Shown piece after piece: positions 27,740 through 35,934 of a stretch of 64,000 nucleotides of DNA (positions are counted from its first letter, which is position 1; every line of letters begins with the position of its first letter). The position numbers and the translations under genes are program-made. The stretch is taken from contig JACKHN010000020.1 in assembly GCA_020638975.1 (NCBI GenBank), positions 58,570 through 122,569 of the forward strand. The letters are read 5' to 3'. This DNA is from Planctomycetaceae bacterium. GTDB taxonomy: Bacteria > Planctomycetota > Planctomycetia > Pirellulales > Pirellulaceae. Under the pieces are notes generated by a model. The model was not told where the DNA came from. It worked only from the letters and a program-made list of their open reading frames with translations, and ran no database searches.

Positions 27740-27774
27740 GAATGCAGACATTGGCCGCATAGGAACAACTCAGA

Positions 27775-27867
27775 AATAGCTTCGGCATTTCAAGAGTAGG
27801 GTCCGCTGTGCGGACCTCCGGGATTCCTGGTCCGCACAGCGGACCCTACGCAAAAGAAGAAGTTATT
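27775..27867. repeat. 93-bp MITE-like palindromic element, copy 2
   Basis: The outer inverted repeats are AATAGCTTC (27775-27783) and GAAGTTATT (27859-27867). The 21-bp arms (27796-27816 and 27829-27849) are perfect. The spacer TCCGGGATTCCT matches the reverse complement of the copy 1 spacer at 10 of 12 positions and the direct strand at none. Flanking sequence keeps the same orientation as in copy 1. Confidence 0.85.
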
Positions 27868-28001
27868 GTTGAGCCGATCCATAGGCGTAGTCCGACCGGT
27901 CGTTCGCATTCGTCGCAATTGCCAGTTGTATTGGCCACTGGCAAGCGTAAACTGAACGAATGTTCTGGCGACGCGTGACTTTCTGAAAGGGAGTGCGGCC
28001 A

Positions 28002-28445
28002 ATGACTGAGGCGACGATCCCACGCGATGTTTTACTAGTCGAAGACAATCCGCTTGACGCTCGGTTATTGCAGGAGTATTTCGCAGCAAACGACCCATCG
28101 CACCATATTCATCGGGTGCGTGATGGCGAGTCAGCTCTTTCCTTTCTTTACCACGGTGTCGAGTACACCAACGCGCCTCGCCCTGACGTCGTCTTGTTGG
28201 ACTTGCACTTGCCCGAGATGTCAGGCTTTGAAGTGTTGGCCGCCATCAAACAGCACGAACATCTCAGAGACATTCCCGTAATCGTGCTCACCGGCTCCAA
28301 CAACGAAGATGACATTCAACGGGCCTACGACCTGCAGGCGAACTGCTATCTGGAAAAGCCCCACGATTCTGAAGGCTTTGGCAAGCTGATGGAAGCGATT
28401 GAGCAGTTTTGGCTTCGCAGCGCGACGCTTCCGAAACGCGGCTGA
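28002..28445 (+). CDS. Single-domain response regulator (Rcp1-like)
   Basis: The 147-aa receiver starts at the ATG at 28002, which has a good Shine-Dalgarno (AAAGGGAG); a GTG at 27993 is less likely. It has LLVEDNPLDARLL, Asp67 in VVLLDLHLPEMSG, VLTGS and Lys in YLEKPHD. The insertion FLYHGVEYTNAPRPD is typical of Rcp1-type receivers. It closes the two-component island but is separated from it by a terminator and the repeat, so it has its own promoter. Confidence 0.9.
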   Translation: MTEATIPRDVLLVEDNPLDARLLQEYFAANDPSHHIHRVRDGESALSFLYHGVEYTNAPRPDVVLLDLHLPEMSGFEVLAAIKQHEHLRDIPVIVLTGSNNEDDIQRAYDLQANCYLEKPHDSEGFGKLMEAIEQFWLRSATLPKRG

Positions 28446-28528
28446 GCAATCGCTTCTTTGCTTGACTGGCAGTCACGACTTTTTCTTGTCGCGGAACAAA
28501 CTCCGAACGTGGCGGAACCACAACCAAA

Positions 28529-28582
28529 GTAGCCTGACTCTCCGAGTCGGGCATCACGACCCGACTCGGAGAGTCAGGCTAC
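28529..28582. repeat. Palindromic repeat, 23-bp arms
   Basis: Arms at 28529-28551 and 28560-28582 are perfect inverted repeats around the 8-nt spacer CATCACGA. Each arm contains its own small hairpin (GACTC-TCC-GAGTC). The outer ends are GTAG/CTAC. It lies between the response regulator and the small membrane protein and may also act as a terminator, but it has no T-run. Confidence 0.8.
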
Positions 28583-28671
28583 GAAGATACTCGCAGGAGT
28601 CGCGAAGAACTCGGCACACTCTTTGCACGTAATAAGTACAGAGGCCTGAATGCCTCGAAAGGAGGTGCGAG

Positions 28672-28881
28672 ATGTTGACGGTCATGAGAAGAACCTTTGG
28701 AGCGACAGTATCTCCGCCCGCCAAGTCGCCTGGGAGCCAGGATCAACTACGTCGCGATCGAAGAACTGCGATTGTCGTAATCGCAGTCATGGTTGCCGTG
28801 ATGGGATTGATCATCTGGCTGGCGAGCCTGAGTGGCGGGAGCTTGCCCGAAGGAATTGATTACTGGCAGATGATGCCGTAG
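28672..28881 (+). CDS. Small single-pass membrane protein (69 aa)
   Basis: The ATG at 28672 follows a near-perfect Shine-Dalgarno, AAGGAGGTG, with ideal spacing; this is the strongest ribosome binding site I noticed in the window. The protein has a basic N-terminal half (RRDRRT) and one membrane helix (AIVVIAVMVAVMGLIIWLA), then a short outer tail ending YWQMMP. The family is not recognised. A high translation rate is likely. Confidence 0.65.
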   Translation: MLTVMRRTFGATVSPPAKSPGSQDQLRRDRRTAIVVIAVMVAVMGLIIWLASLSGGSLPEGIDYWQMMP

Positions 28882-28956
28882 CCCGCGCGCGGTGAGCGAT
28901 TCGATCGTGCGAGTTCGCGCGGCGGTCGCGTTGGTGACGACATCTTGGTGACGATA

Positions 28957-30012
28957 TCAAAGTGATGTCGTATCGTCGATCGACAGCGTCCGGCGGATTT
29001 CGTCGCTTTTGAATCCAAGCAACATCGGGCGCATGACGTTGGGTAAAACGACCACGTCGTAAAGTTCGGCGACGACGCCTTCGATTCGCAGCCAGTGGAC
29101 AATGTCCATCGTTCGCAAGTCGATCACTTGCAATCCGCACCGGGCATCGGCATCGCGTTCGGCGAGGTGATCGTCTAGTTGAAGGCCCGTAAAAGTCTTG
29201 TTCTCGCGTGGACGTGACAGCCCGACGAGCGCGAAGTCGTCGGTAAAAGCCATCCCGCGGAGATAACCTGGACAAAACGTGATTGGCTCAAAGCTGCCCG
29301 CAGCCTGATCAACGCGACCGAAGTAACCTGTTCCGGAATTCAATAGCCAGAGTTGATCACGATAGACTCGTGGCGAATGCGGCATCGACAGACCGGAGGT
29401 AACGATCTCGTTCGACTCGACATCAATCACACATCCGCCGTCGCGGCGCCGGTCGCGCCATCCATCGACGACGTCGCTTTGACTGACCGTCGTAACAAAC
29501 CGAGGCTTTCCTTGGTCCAGCGCGACGCCATTCAAGTGACAACGGTCTTCCGCCGCGAGCTTGCTGATAAACGGAGGCTTCCAAAGCGGCGCGAAGCTGT
29601 GCGTCTCGCTGAGCGTGGCAAGGCAATTGAACAGCGTATTGGCAAAGACGACTCGGCCTTGATCGTCGACAACAATATCGTGAACATCCACGTCGCCCGT
29701 CGTATAGCCGACTTGCGGAACGTACAAGCGATCGTAGCCTTCGTTCACAACTTGCCCTGACTCGACGACGTTTTCAAGACGCCACAGCTGATAAAGCGTG
29801 CTCATCCACAGCGTCTGGCCATCGCCATAGAGCCCCATACAGCGATTAAACGTTCGCTCGAAGATCGAAAGCCGACCGTTACCTTGTAAGCCGATAAGAA
29901 ACAACTTGCCGGTTTGATAAGTTGTGAACGCCAGACTCACACGTCGCTCGGCCATCCACTCGGGAAACTGCCGAGAACAAGTAATTTCAAGTTGCGGCGT
30001 TGTGGCAGCCAT
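28957..30012 (-). CDS. TIGR03032-type protein
   Basis: The protein has 351 aa from the ATG at 30012, which follows GGAGGAAC; a start at 30030 is possible. It shows the family phrases FTTYQTGKLFLIG, YGDGQTLWMSTLYQLWRLEN, DVDVHDIVVDD, and SMPHSPRVYRDQLWLLNSG. Repeats of the form 'D..GRVVFANT' suggest a beta-propeller. It is cytoplasmic by lack of a signal. Function is unknown; family members sit in diverse clusters. It starts 26 bp after the purF stop and is probably co-transcribed with it. Confidence 0.8.
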   Translation of the reverse strand: MAATTPQLEITCSRQFPEWMAERRVSLAFTTYQTGKLFLIGLQGNGRLSIFERTFNRCMGLYGDGQTLWMSTLYQLWRLENVVESGQVVNEGYDRLYVPQVGYTTGDVDVHDIVVDDQGRVVFANTLFNCLATLSETHSFAPLWKPPFISKLAAEDRCHLNGVALDQGKPRFVTTVSQSDVVDGWRDRRRDGGCVIDVESNEIVTSGLSMPHSPRVYRDQLWLLNSGTGYFGRVDQAAGSFEPITFCPGYLRGMAFTDDFALVGLSRPRENKTFTGLQLDDHLAERDADARCGLQVIDLRTMDIVHWLRIEGVVAELYDVVVLPNVMRPMLLGFKSDEIRRTLSIDDTTSL

Positions 30013-30038
30013 GGTTCCTCCGTGTGCCAAGCGTCACA

Positions 30039-31637
30039 TCAGGAGGCAGCCACAGCACGGGTGCGCTCGTAGGCCCGGCGAACGTTGTTCGGTTTACCCG
30101 AGTCTTTCAAGTCGATCTGGTACAACTCTTGGCCGCGAGGCGTGGGATACTTGCCGGTAATACAAGCTTGGCAGAGCTGAGAACCTGGAAGGTTGATAGC
30201 TCTCGCAATCGATTCGACGGGCAGATACCGGAGCGAATCGGCACCGAGTTGCTTCGCCATCGCTTGCTGAACTTCGTCCGTCAGTGGACCACCCTTCAGG
30301 AATTTTGGCGCGAATAAATCGTCGACCGTTGGCATATCGATGCCGTAGAAGCAAGGAGCGACAATCGGCGGACAGGCCACACGGACGTGAATCTCCTTTG
30401 CGCCACCAAGTTCCTTAATCCGATCCAACAGAACTTGCATTGTGGTCGACCGGACGATCGAATCTTCAACCAGGAAGACGCGTTTGCCCTCAAGGACTTC
30501 TCGCAGAGGCGTATACTTGGTTTGAGCTTTCTTGCGACGCCCGGACCCGCCTTCGATAAACGTGCGGCCCGAATAGCGATTGCGAATCAGACCTTCACGC
30601 GAAGGAATTCCGAGTTCGTACGCCATTGAGTCAGCAGCCGCCTTACTTGTGTCCGGCACTGGCACCACGATGGTGTTGCCGTCTTGGTAATCGACTCGGC
30701 CATCTTCGGCTTCGAGCTTCGCCAGTTCGACCCCCAAGGCCGTGCGTGACAAGTAGACGCTTCGTTCGTCCAGCGTACTCGCCACATTCGCGAAGTAGAT
30801 CCACTCGAAAAAGCAGTGCGCTCGATGCGGTGCCTTGGCGAATGGGCGAACTTCGAACTCACCGTCGACAATGGTGATCGCGTGACCGGGTTCGAGCGAC
30901 TTGATGTATTCGGGTGCAAACCCAAGATTCAGCAGAGCCACGCTCTCGCTTGCCGCAGCAAACAAGCTGCCGTCAAAGGCATAACAAAGCGGCTTAATCC
31001 CCAACGGATCTCGCGCAACGAGCATCTCGCCGCGTGCGTTAATGAACACCAGGCTGTAGGCACCATCAAGACGCTCGGCCACATTTCCCATCATCTCGCC
31101 GAGTGACGGCTCTCGATCCCCGGACAACTCACGACTGAACTCGTGCATGAGGATTTCGGTGTCAGTCTCCCGCGCCAGATGGTTGTCACCGTCTCGCAAC
31201 AAGCGGTCTCGCAATTCGGTGTAGTTCGCCAGTTGGCCGTTGAAGCCAAAGCTGAACCACTTGCGTTTTTCCAGATGATGCCGCTCGAAAGGCTGGGCAT
31301 AGCTTCGGTCCTCGGTGCCGCAGGTGGCATAGCGGACGTGGCCGATGCCGGCTTGGCCTGCATACTCTTCCATCAACCGCTCGCAAGGCTCGCGATGCGC
31401 CAGTCGAAACACCTCGGTAACCGAACCGATATCCTTGTGCGTATCGATCAGCTGCTTGCGAGAGGTGTTGTAAGTCGTAATGCCTGCGGCCAACTGGCCT
31501 CGGTTTTGGATGTCCAGCAGCATTCGAGGCAGCAGCCGCGATGTATGCTCGGGGCCCTCGGGGCAAATCTCACTGGTCGGCGCATTCGGCAGGTGATAGA
31601 CCGCACAAATGCCGCATTCGTGGTGAAGTACGCTCAT
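30039..31637 (-). CDS. purF: Amidophosphoribosyltransferase
   Basis: The 532-aa protein has an N-terminal glutamine amidotransferase domain with Cys8 (HHECGICAVYHLP) as the expected nucleophile after removal of a short propeptide. QNRGQLAAGI and the oxyanion region follow (about 1-260). The phosphoribosyltransferase domain has VFLVEDSIVRSTTMQVL, the PRPP loop, near 385-402. It catalyses the first committed step of purine synthesis, PRPP + glutamine to phosphoribosylamine. Start is supported by AAGGA upstream. The downstream partner is a TIGR03032-type gene, not another pur gene. Confidence 0.93.
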   Translation of the reverse strand: MSVLHHECGICAVYHLPNAPTSEICPEGPEHTSRLLPRMLLDIQNRGQLAAGITTYNTSRKQLIDTHKDIGSVTEVFRLAHREPCERLMEEYAGQAGIGHVRYATCGTEDRSYAQPFERHHLEKRKWFSFGFNGQLANYTELRDRLLRDGDNHLARETDTEILMHEFSRELSGDREPSLGEMMGNVAERLDGAYSLVFINARGEMLVARDPLGIKPLCYAFDGSLFAAASESVALLNLGFAPEYIKSLEPGHAITIVDGEFEVRPFAKAPHRAHCFFEWIYFANVASTLDERSVYLSRTALGVELAKLEAEDGRVDYQDGNTIVVPVPDTSKAAADSMAYELGIPSREGLIRNRYSGRTFIEGGSGRRKKAQTKYTPLREVLEGKRVFLVEDSIVRSTTMQVLLDRIKELGGAKEIHVRVACPPIVAPCFYGIDMPTVDDLFAPKFLKGGPLTDEVQQAMAKQLGADSLRYLPVESIARAINLPGSQLCQACITGKYPTPRGQELYQIDLKDSGKPNNVRRAYERTRAVAAS

Positions 31638-31924
31638 CGAAGTCCTTCCAGTGACATGATGCTATCCCATTAGGGATGCACGGCCACCGGTTGAGGTAGG
31701 ATGGAAGAAACGCGGGGTTAGCACAATTCCGGCAGCGAATTAAAGAGGTGTCCGACGACTCGGCTCATTCTAAGCCCACCGCCCGGAATCCACAAGGAAC
31801 CACCTCACGACGCGTAAATCGATGTCGTGCCTAGCCAGAGCCCGTTGTAGACCTTTCAGGTTGCAGTTACTGTCAAAGATTCTGGAAAATTGTAAATCTG
31901 AAATCGAATATCTCGAACTCCCCC

Positions 31925-33061
31925 ATGCCTGATTTACTTCGCCAAGAAGTCATTGCTGCGGCAAACATCGTGGTCGTTAAAGTCGGAACGCGTGTCCTGA
32001 CACACGCCGATGGCACGCTCGACGAGACCCGAATTGCTCGCTTGTCAGAAGAATTGAACGAGATCAAGGAAACGGGGCGGCGAGTCATCTTAGTGAGTTC
32101 GGGGGCCGTTGGAGCTGGAATGAGTCAGCTCGGCTTGGCGAAACGGCCCGCCGATCTAGCGACGCTCCAGGCCGTCGCCGCCATCGGGCAGACGAAGCTA
32201 ATCGAGACCTACGACCGAACCTTCCGCCGACACGGTCGCCACGCCGCTCAAGTTTTGCTGACCGCCGAAGATCTCGACGATCGCCAGCGATATCTCAACG
32301 TCCGCAATACGCTCCTCGCGCTAACACAGCTGAATGCCGTCCCCATCATCAACGAGAACGACACCGTCGCCGTCGAAGAGTTGGCCACGACATTCGGAGA
32401 CAACGATCGCTTGGCCGCCTTGGTAACAAATCTCGTGCGAGCCCCGCTACTAGTGATTTTGTCGGATGTCTCAGGACTGTACACAGGCGATCCAACCCTC
32501 AGTTCGTCCGAGTTGGTTTCGACCGTCACCGCCCTGGACGACAAAGTGGCAGGCTTTGCGGTCGATAAGAAAACGGGCCACAGCAAAGGAGGCATGGCGA
32601 GTAAGTTGCGTGCGGCAAAGATCGTGACTTCCGCAGGTGAGAACGTCATCATCGGCAGCGGGCACGAACCAGGAACCTTGGGTCGGATCATGGCCGGCGA
32701 GAGTGTCGGCACGTTGTTCGTAGCCCAAGGCAAATCGATCAGCCCCTGGAAACGCTGGATCGGATTCTCAGCGACGCCGCGAGGAAAGATCCTGCTCGAT
32801 GAAGGGGCCTGTCGCGCGATTGCTCAAAACGGCAGCAGTTTACTGGCGATCGGAATCTCCGGCATCGAAGGTACTTTCTTCAAGGGAGACGTCGTGGCAC
32901 TTTGCAACCTCCAAGGCCGAGAGCTTGCTCGCGGCTTGACCAACTATCCCGCTTCGGACATCGAGCGTATCAAGGGCCTTAAATCGGACCGCATCTCGCA
33001 AGTCCTCGGTCATTGTCCGTACCAAGAGGTGATTCACCGGGACAACTTGGCAACGGTCTGA
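31925..33061 (+). CDS. proB: Glutamate 5-kinase
   Basis: The 378-aa protein has an amino-acid kinase domain (about 1-262: VVKVGTRVLT, SSGAVGAGM, NENDTVAVEE, FGDNDRLAALV, GGMASKLRAAKI) followed by a C-terminal PUA domain (about 280-365, starting RGKILLDEGACRAI). This is the full-length bacterial ProB layout. It phosphorylates glutamate in proline synthesis. proA is not adjacent. It is divergent from purF, with 287 bp between starts. Confidence 0.93.
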   Translation: MPDLLRQEVIAAANIVVVKVGTRVLTHADGTLDETRIARLSEELNEIKETGRRVILVSSGAVGAGMSQLGLAKRPADLATLQAVAAIGQTKLIETYDRTFRRHGRHAAQVLLTAEDLDDRQRYLNVRNTLLALTQLNAVPIINENDTVAVEELATTFGDNDRLAALVTNLVRAPLLVILSDVSGLYTGDPTLSSSELVSTVTALDDKVAGFAVDKKTGHSKGGMASKLRAAKIVTSAGENVIIGSGHEPGTLGRIMAGESVGTLFVAQGKSISPWKRWIGFSATPRGKILLDEGACRAIAQNGSSLLAIGISGIEGTFFKGDVVALCNLQGRELARGLTNYPASDIERIKGLKSDRISQVLGHCPYQEVIHRDNLATV

Positions 33062-33445
33062 AGACTCACAGGACTGCACGCGACTCACCGCGAAACATTT
33101 GGCGGTCACGAGGCGACGCATCTTGCCGCATTGAACACAATCGTTACGGTCACCCAGGGCGTTCGTTTTGTTCAATCTGCACAAATTTGTACGACGGCTC
33201 TCCGAGGCCGCCATGCGAATCCCTTTAAATCGAAAAACGGAGAGATTTGTACGACGGGCCTCCGAGCCCAGGGCTCGATGAATCTAAGTCGTTATTCGAC
33301 GGGCTCGGAGGCCCGTCGTACATCTTGTGCAACTTCAACAAATGAAAAGCCCTGGACGGTCACCGCCCCGGTTTGCTTTGCATGAGTTCAACAGATATTC
33401 TGGATTTCTGATTCGCACAGACCGCAAAATCCGTAGAAAGTTCGA
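33062..33445. other. 384-bp intergenic region with palindromic repeat
   Basis: No protein gene is supported. It contains a 22-bp-arm palindrome (33248-33322) and, 60 bp upstream of its left arm, a diverged single arm (33188-33210). No clear promoter motif was found for the following gene. Confidence 0.6.
33188..33322. repeat. Palindromic repeat with an extra half-copy
   Basis: The full palindrome has perfect 22-bp arms at 33248-33269 and 33301-33322 (TGTACGACGGGCC... and its complement) around a 31-nt spacer. A related single arm, TGTACGACGG followed by CTCTCCGAGG, lies at 33188-33210, exactly 60 bp before the left arm. The shared core CTCCGAG also occurs in the 28529-28582 palindrome. Confidence 0.75.
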
Positions 33446-35347
33446 ATGGCCAAGATGCTGCAAACTCCCCCCTCCAATACGACGGCACGCCTAGTCGCAG
33501 GAGCCAAGCTGCCGGCCTATGTGTTTGATTCTGCGAAAGATCTCGCGCGTCGAGTCGCCGAGGTCATCGCCAGCGTGATCCACGAACGAAACGCTTTAGG
33601 GCAGAACGCCGTCCTCGGATTGCCAACCGGTTCAACCCCCGTGGGTGTCTATCGCGAGTTGATCCGCATGCACCAGGAAGACGGCTTGGACTTCTCGAAT
33701 GTCGTCACCTTTAATCTCGATGAGTATTACGGCATCCATCCCGATCGTTCGCAAAGCTACCAGCGTTGGATGCGAGAACATCTGTTTGACCACATCAATA
33801 TCCCCGCTGAAAACATTCACATTCCAGATGGGACGTTGCCGCTCGAAGCAGTGGACGAGTTTTGCCGAACGTACGAAGCAACGATCCAACAGGCGGGCGG
33901 CATCGACGTGATGTTGCTGGGAATTGGCCGCAACGGGCATATCGGTTTTAACGAACCGTTCAGCGTGCGCAACAGTCGGACTCGGCTTTGCACACTCGAT
34001 CCCGTAACACGAGTCGACGCGGCTAGTGACTTTTTCGGGGAAGAAAACGTCCCGACGCAAGCGATCACGATGGGACTAGGATCGATCCTCGCATCGCGCA
34101 AGATTTTGCTGATCGCACTCGGCGAATCAAAGTCAGGCATTATCCGCGAGACACTGGAGAACGATGTCACGGCGAGAAATCCGGCAAGTTATCTGCAAGA
34201 TCACGAAGACGTTTCGGTCTTAATCGATCTCGCAGCCGCCAAAGGACTGTCGGCAGTCACGACGCCTTGGTTGGTCGGTGCCGTCGACTGGACGGATTCG
34301 ATGATTAAGCGGGCCGTCATTTGGCTTTGCGAACAATCGGGCAAAGCCTTACTGAAACTCGATGACGATGATTTCCGTCAGCACAACCTGCACTATCTAT
34401 TGCGACACTACGGCCCCGCCCCAACATTAGCCCATCGCGTGTTCCGTTGGATGATGGACACGATCGATTATCACCCCGCAGGCCGCGATTCGAAACGAAT
34501 CATCTGTTTCAGTCCCCATCCTGACGACGACGTGATCAGCATGGGAGGAACCTTGATCCGTCTGGTCGAGGATCAGCATGAAACTCACATCGCATACATG
34601 ACAAGTGGGAATATTGCCGTCTTTGACCACGACGCTCGACGCGTCGCAGATATGGTGACGGAGTATAACCGACTGTTCGGGATCGATGAAAAAAAGTCAA
34701 CCGAAGTCGAGCAATCAGTGCATGAAGCGCTATCGACGAAAGTGCCTGGCCAATTTGATCACGAAGCCGTCCTAAAGATCAAAGGACTGATTCGCTGGAG
34801 CGAGGCAAAGGCCGGCGCGTTGACCGTGGGTTGCGAAGAGAAGAATCTGCATTTCTTGGACCTGCCGTTTTATCGAACCGGTGCGGTGGATAAAAAACCC
34901 ATCGGCCCGGAAGATGTCGCCATCATCCGGGAACTCATCGAGCGGGTGCAGCCCGAGCAGGTTTACGTCGCGGGCGATCTATCGGATCCGCATGGCACGC
35001 ATCGCGTGTGTGCCGAAGCGATCTTTCTAGCACTTCAAGAGATCGAGCAGGCCACTGGCTCGCGCCCCGACGTTTTGCTCTATCGCGGAGCGTGGCAAGA
35101 ATACGAACTCGACGAAATCGAAATCGCTGTCCCGCTCAGCCCCGGTGATATGGAGCTTAAGCGCGAAGCAATCTTCATGCACGAAAGCCAAAAGGACGAA
35201 GCATTATTCCCGGGCTCCGATCCGCGAGAGTTTTGGCAGCGCGCAGAAGATCGGAATAAGGGCACGGCCGCACGCTATAACCAAATCGGGTTGCCCGAAT
35301 TTTTTGCACTCGAAGCGTTTGTTCGCTGGGATGGGGTGCCGCTTTAG
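33446..35347 (+). CDS. nagB: Glucosamine-6-phosphate deaminase fused to PIG-L/LmbE deacetylase-like domain
   Basis: The 633-aa protein has a NagB domain (about 20-275) with GLPTGSTPVGVY, FNLDEYYGI (catalytic Asp region) and GIGRNGHIGFNEP. A linker follows, then a PIG-L/LmbE domain starting KRIICFSPHPDDDVISMGG with zinc-ligand motif HPDDD at 358-362 and GDLSDPHGTHRVCAEA near 510-525. Such fused NagB forms are known in Bacteroidetes and planctomycetes. NagB converts glucosamine-6-P to fructose-6-P and ammonia; the second domain suggests deacetylation of an N-acetyl sugar on the same chain. Domain coupling is inference. Confidence 0.88.
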   Translation: MAKMLQTPPSNTTARLVAGAKLPAYVFDSAKDLARRVAEVIASVIHERNALGQNAVLGLPTGSTPVGVYRELIRMHQEDGLDFSNVVTFNLDEYYGIHPDRSQSYQRWMREHLFDHINIPAENIHIPDGTLPLEAVDEFCRTYEATIQQAGGIDVMLLGIGRNGHIGFNEPFSVRNSRTRLCTLDPVTRVDAASDFFGEENVPTQAITMGLGSILASRKILLIALGESKSGIIRETLENDVTARNPASYLQDHEDVSVLIDLAAAKGLSAVTTPWLVGAVDWTDSMIKRAVIWLCEQSGKALLKLDDDDFRQHNLHYLLRHYGPAPTLAHRVFRWMMDTIDYHPAGRDSKRIICFSPHPDDDVISMGGTLIRLVEDQHETHIAYMTSGNIAVFDHDARRVADMVTEYNRLFGIDEKKSTEVEQSVHEALSTKVPGQFDHEAVLKIKGLIRWSEAKAGALTVGCEEKNLHFLDLPFYRTGAVDKKPIGPEDVAIIRELIERVQPEQVYVAGDLSDPHGTHRVCAEAIFLALQEIEQATGSRPDVLLYRGAWQEYELDEIEIAVPLSPGDMELKREAIFMHESQKDEALFPGSDPREFWQRAEDRNKGTAARYNQIGLPEFFALEAFVRWDGVPL

Positions 35348-35380
35348 GTTTCTGGCCTTTGTAAACGGGCCAACTGCGTT

Positions 35381-35584
35381 CTAACTGCCGCTGCCGCCAC
35401 CGCCGCTGTTTGCTCCAAACGCCGTATCAAGCTCGCTCTGGTTGTTGCTCCAGAAGTTGGCGGTCTGGCCGCCAACGAGTGTGATTCCACCGATCACCAC
35501 GGCGAGAATGCCGGCCAGCAGCACCGCATACTCCACGGTAGTTGGACCATCTTCGGACTTCAGGAATCGAAGAATGCGATGCAT
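35381..35584 (-). CDS. Flp-type pilin (67 aa)
   Basis: From the ATG at 35584 the protein reads MHRILRFLKSEDGPTTVEYA, the Flp/Fap type IVb pilin pattern: a short basic leader, G before PTTVEYA for prepilin peptidase cleavage and Glu at +5. A hydrophobic helix (VLLAGILAVVIGGITLVGG) and a Gly-rich tail follow. An upstream GTG at 35611 is possible. No tad/cpa assembly genes are in the window, so it is an orphan locus here. It ends 33 bp from the convergent nagB gene. Confidence 0.82.
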   Translation of the reverse strand: MHRILRFLKSEDGPTTVEYAVLLAGILAVVIGGITLVGGQTANFWSNNQSELDTAFGANSGGGGSGS

Positions 35585-35934
35585 CAAGGGCTCGGTAATA
35601 GGAAGGCACACGCTAGACGCAAAGAAACAGCTACGCCTTATCTATGAAACCTAGCTCGCGAGTTGGGAACAGGCAAATTGCCGCATTCTGAGCAGAATTC
35701 TCTGCCTCATGCCTGAACATGTGTTACATTTCAGTTGGCACTCGACCTTATGGCCCTGAGTTCACAGGAGCCATTCTTAATCGTTCGCCGATAACTTGGC
35801 GACTGGTGGCAGCAACTCTGAATGACAAATCCAAATGCCAGCAGGATACTGTACATACGCTATTGACTCTGTACGGTTGTATATTATAAATTGCTAGGGA
35901 AGTTACCGTTTTCGCACGTTGAAAGGCTAGATTC
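35585..35934. other. 350-bp divergent promoter region (flp / lexA)
   Basis: The region holds start signals for the pilin gene (minus) and lexA (plus). The lexA promoter is described separately. No gene or repeat element is seen in the remainder. Confidence 0.55.
35849..35890 (+). promoter_or_regulatory. lexA promoter with direct-repeat candidate operator
   Basis: A -35 TTGACT (35863-35868) and -10 TATAAA (35885-35890) are 16 bp apart, 45 bp before the lexA ATG. CTGTACATA (35849-35857) and CTGTACGGT (35869-35877) repeat with a 20-bp period, the second inside the promoter spacer. LexA commonly represses its own gene, so these are candidate LexA sites. They match neither the E. coli nor the Bacillus box exactly. 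Confidence 0.5.

Larger units (their letters stand above)
27537..28001. other. 465-bp intergenic region with terminator and MITE-like repeat
   Basis: No protein gene is seen. The region holds a strong plus-strand terminator (27699-27739), preceded by a smaller hairpin near 27672-27691, and copy 2 of the 93-bp element (27775-27867). The stretch 27540-27735 could be a 3' UTR or an independent small RNA. Confidence 0.6.

Noticed and set aside
28937..28971. Inverted repeat ACGACATC/GATGTCGT as terminator
   Set aside because: It extends into the 3' coding end of the TIGR03032-type gene and has no T-run on either side.
33185..33322. Possible CRISPR-like repeat with 60-bp period
   Set aside because: There are only two direct units and they are arms of a palindrome; no further units or cas genes are present.
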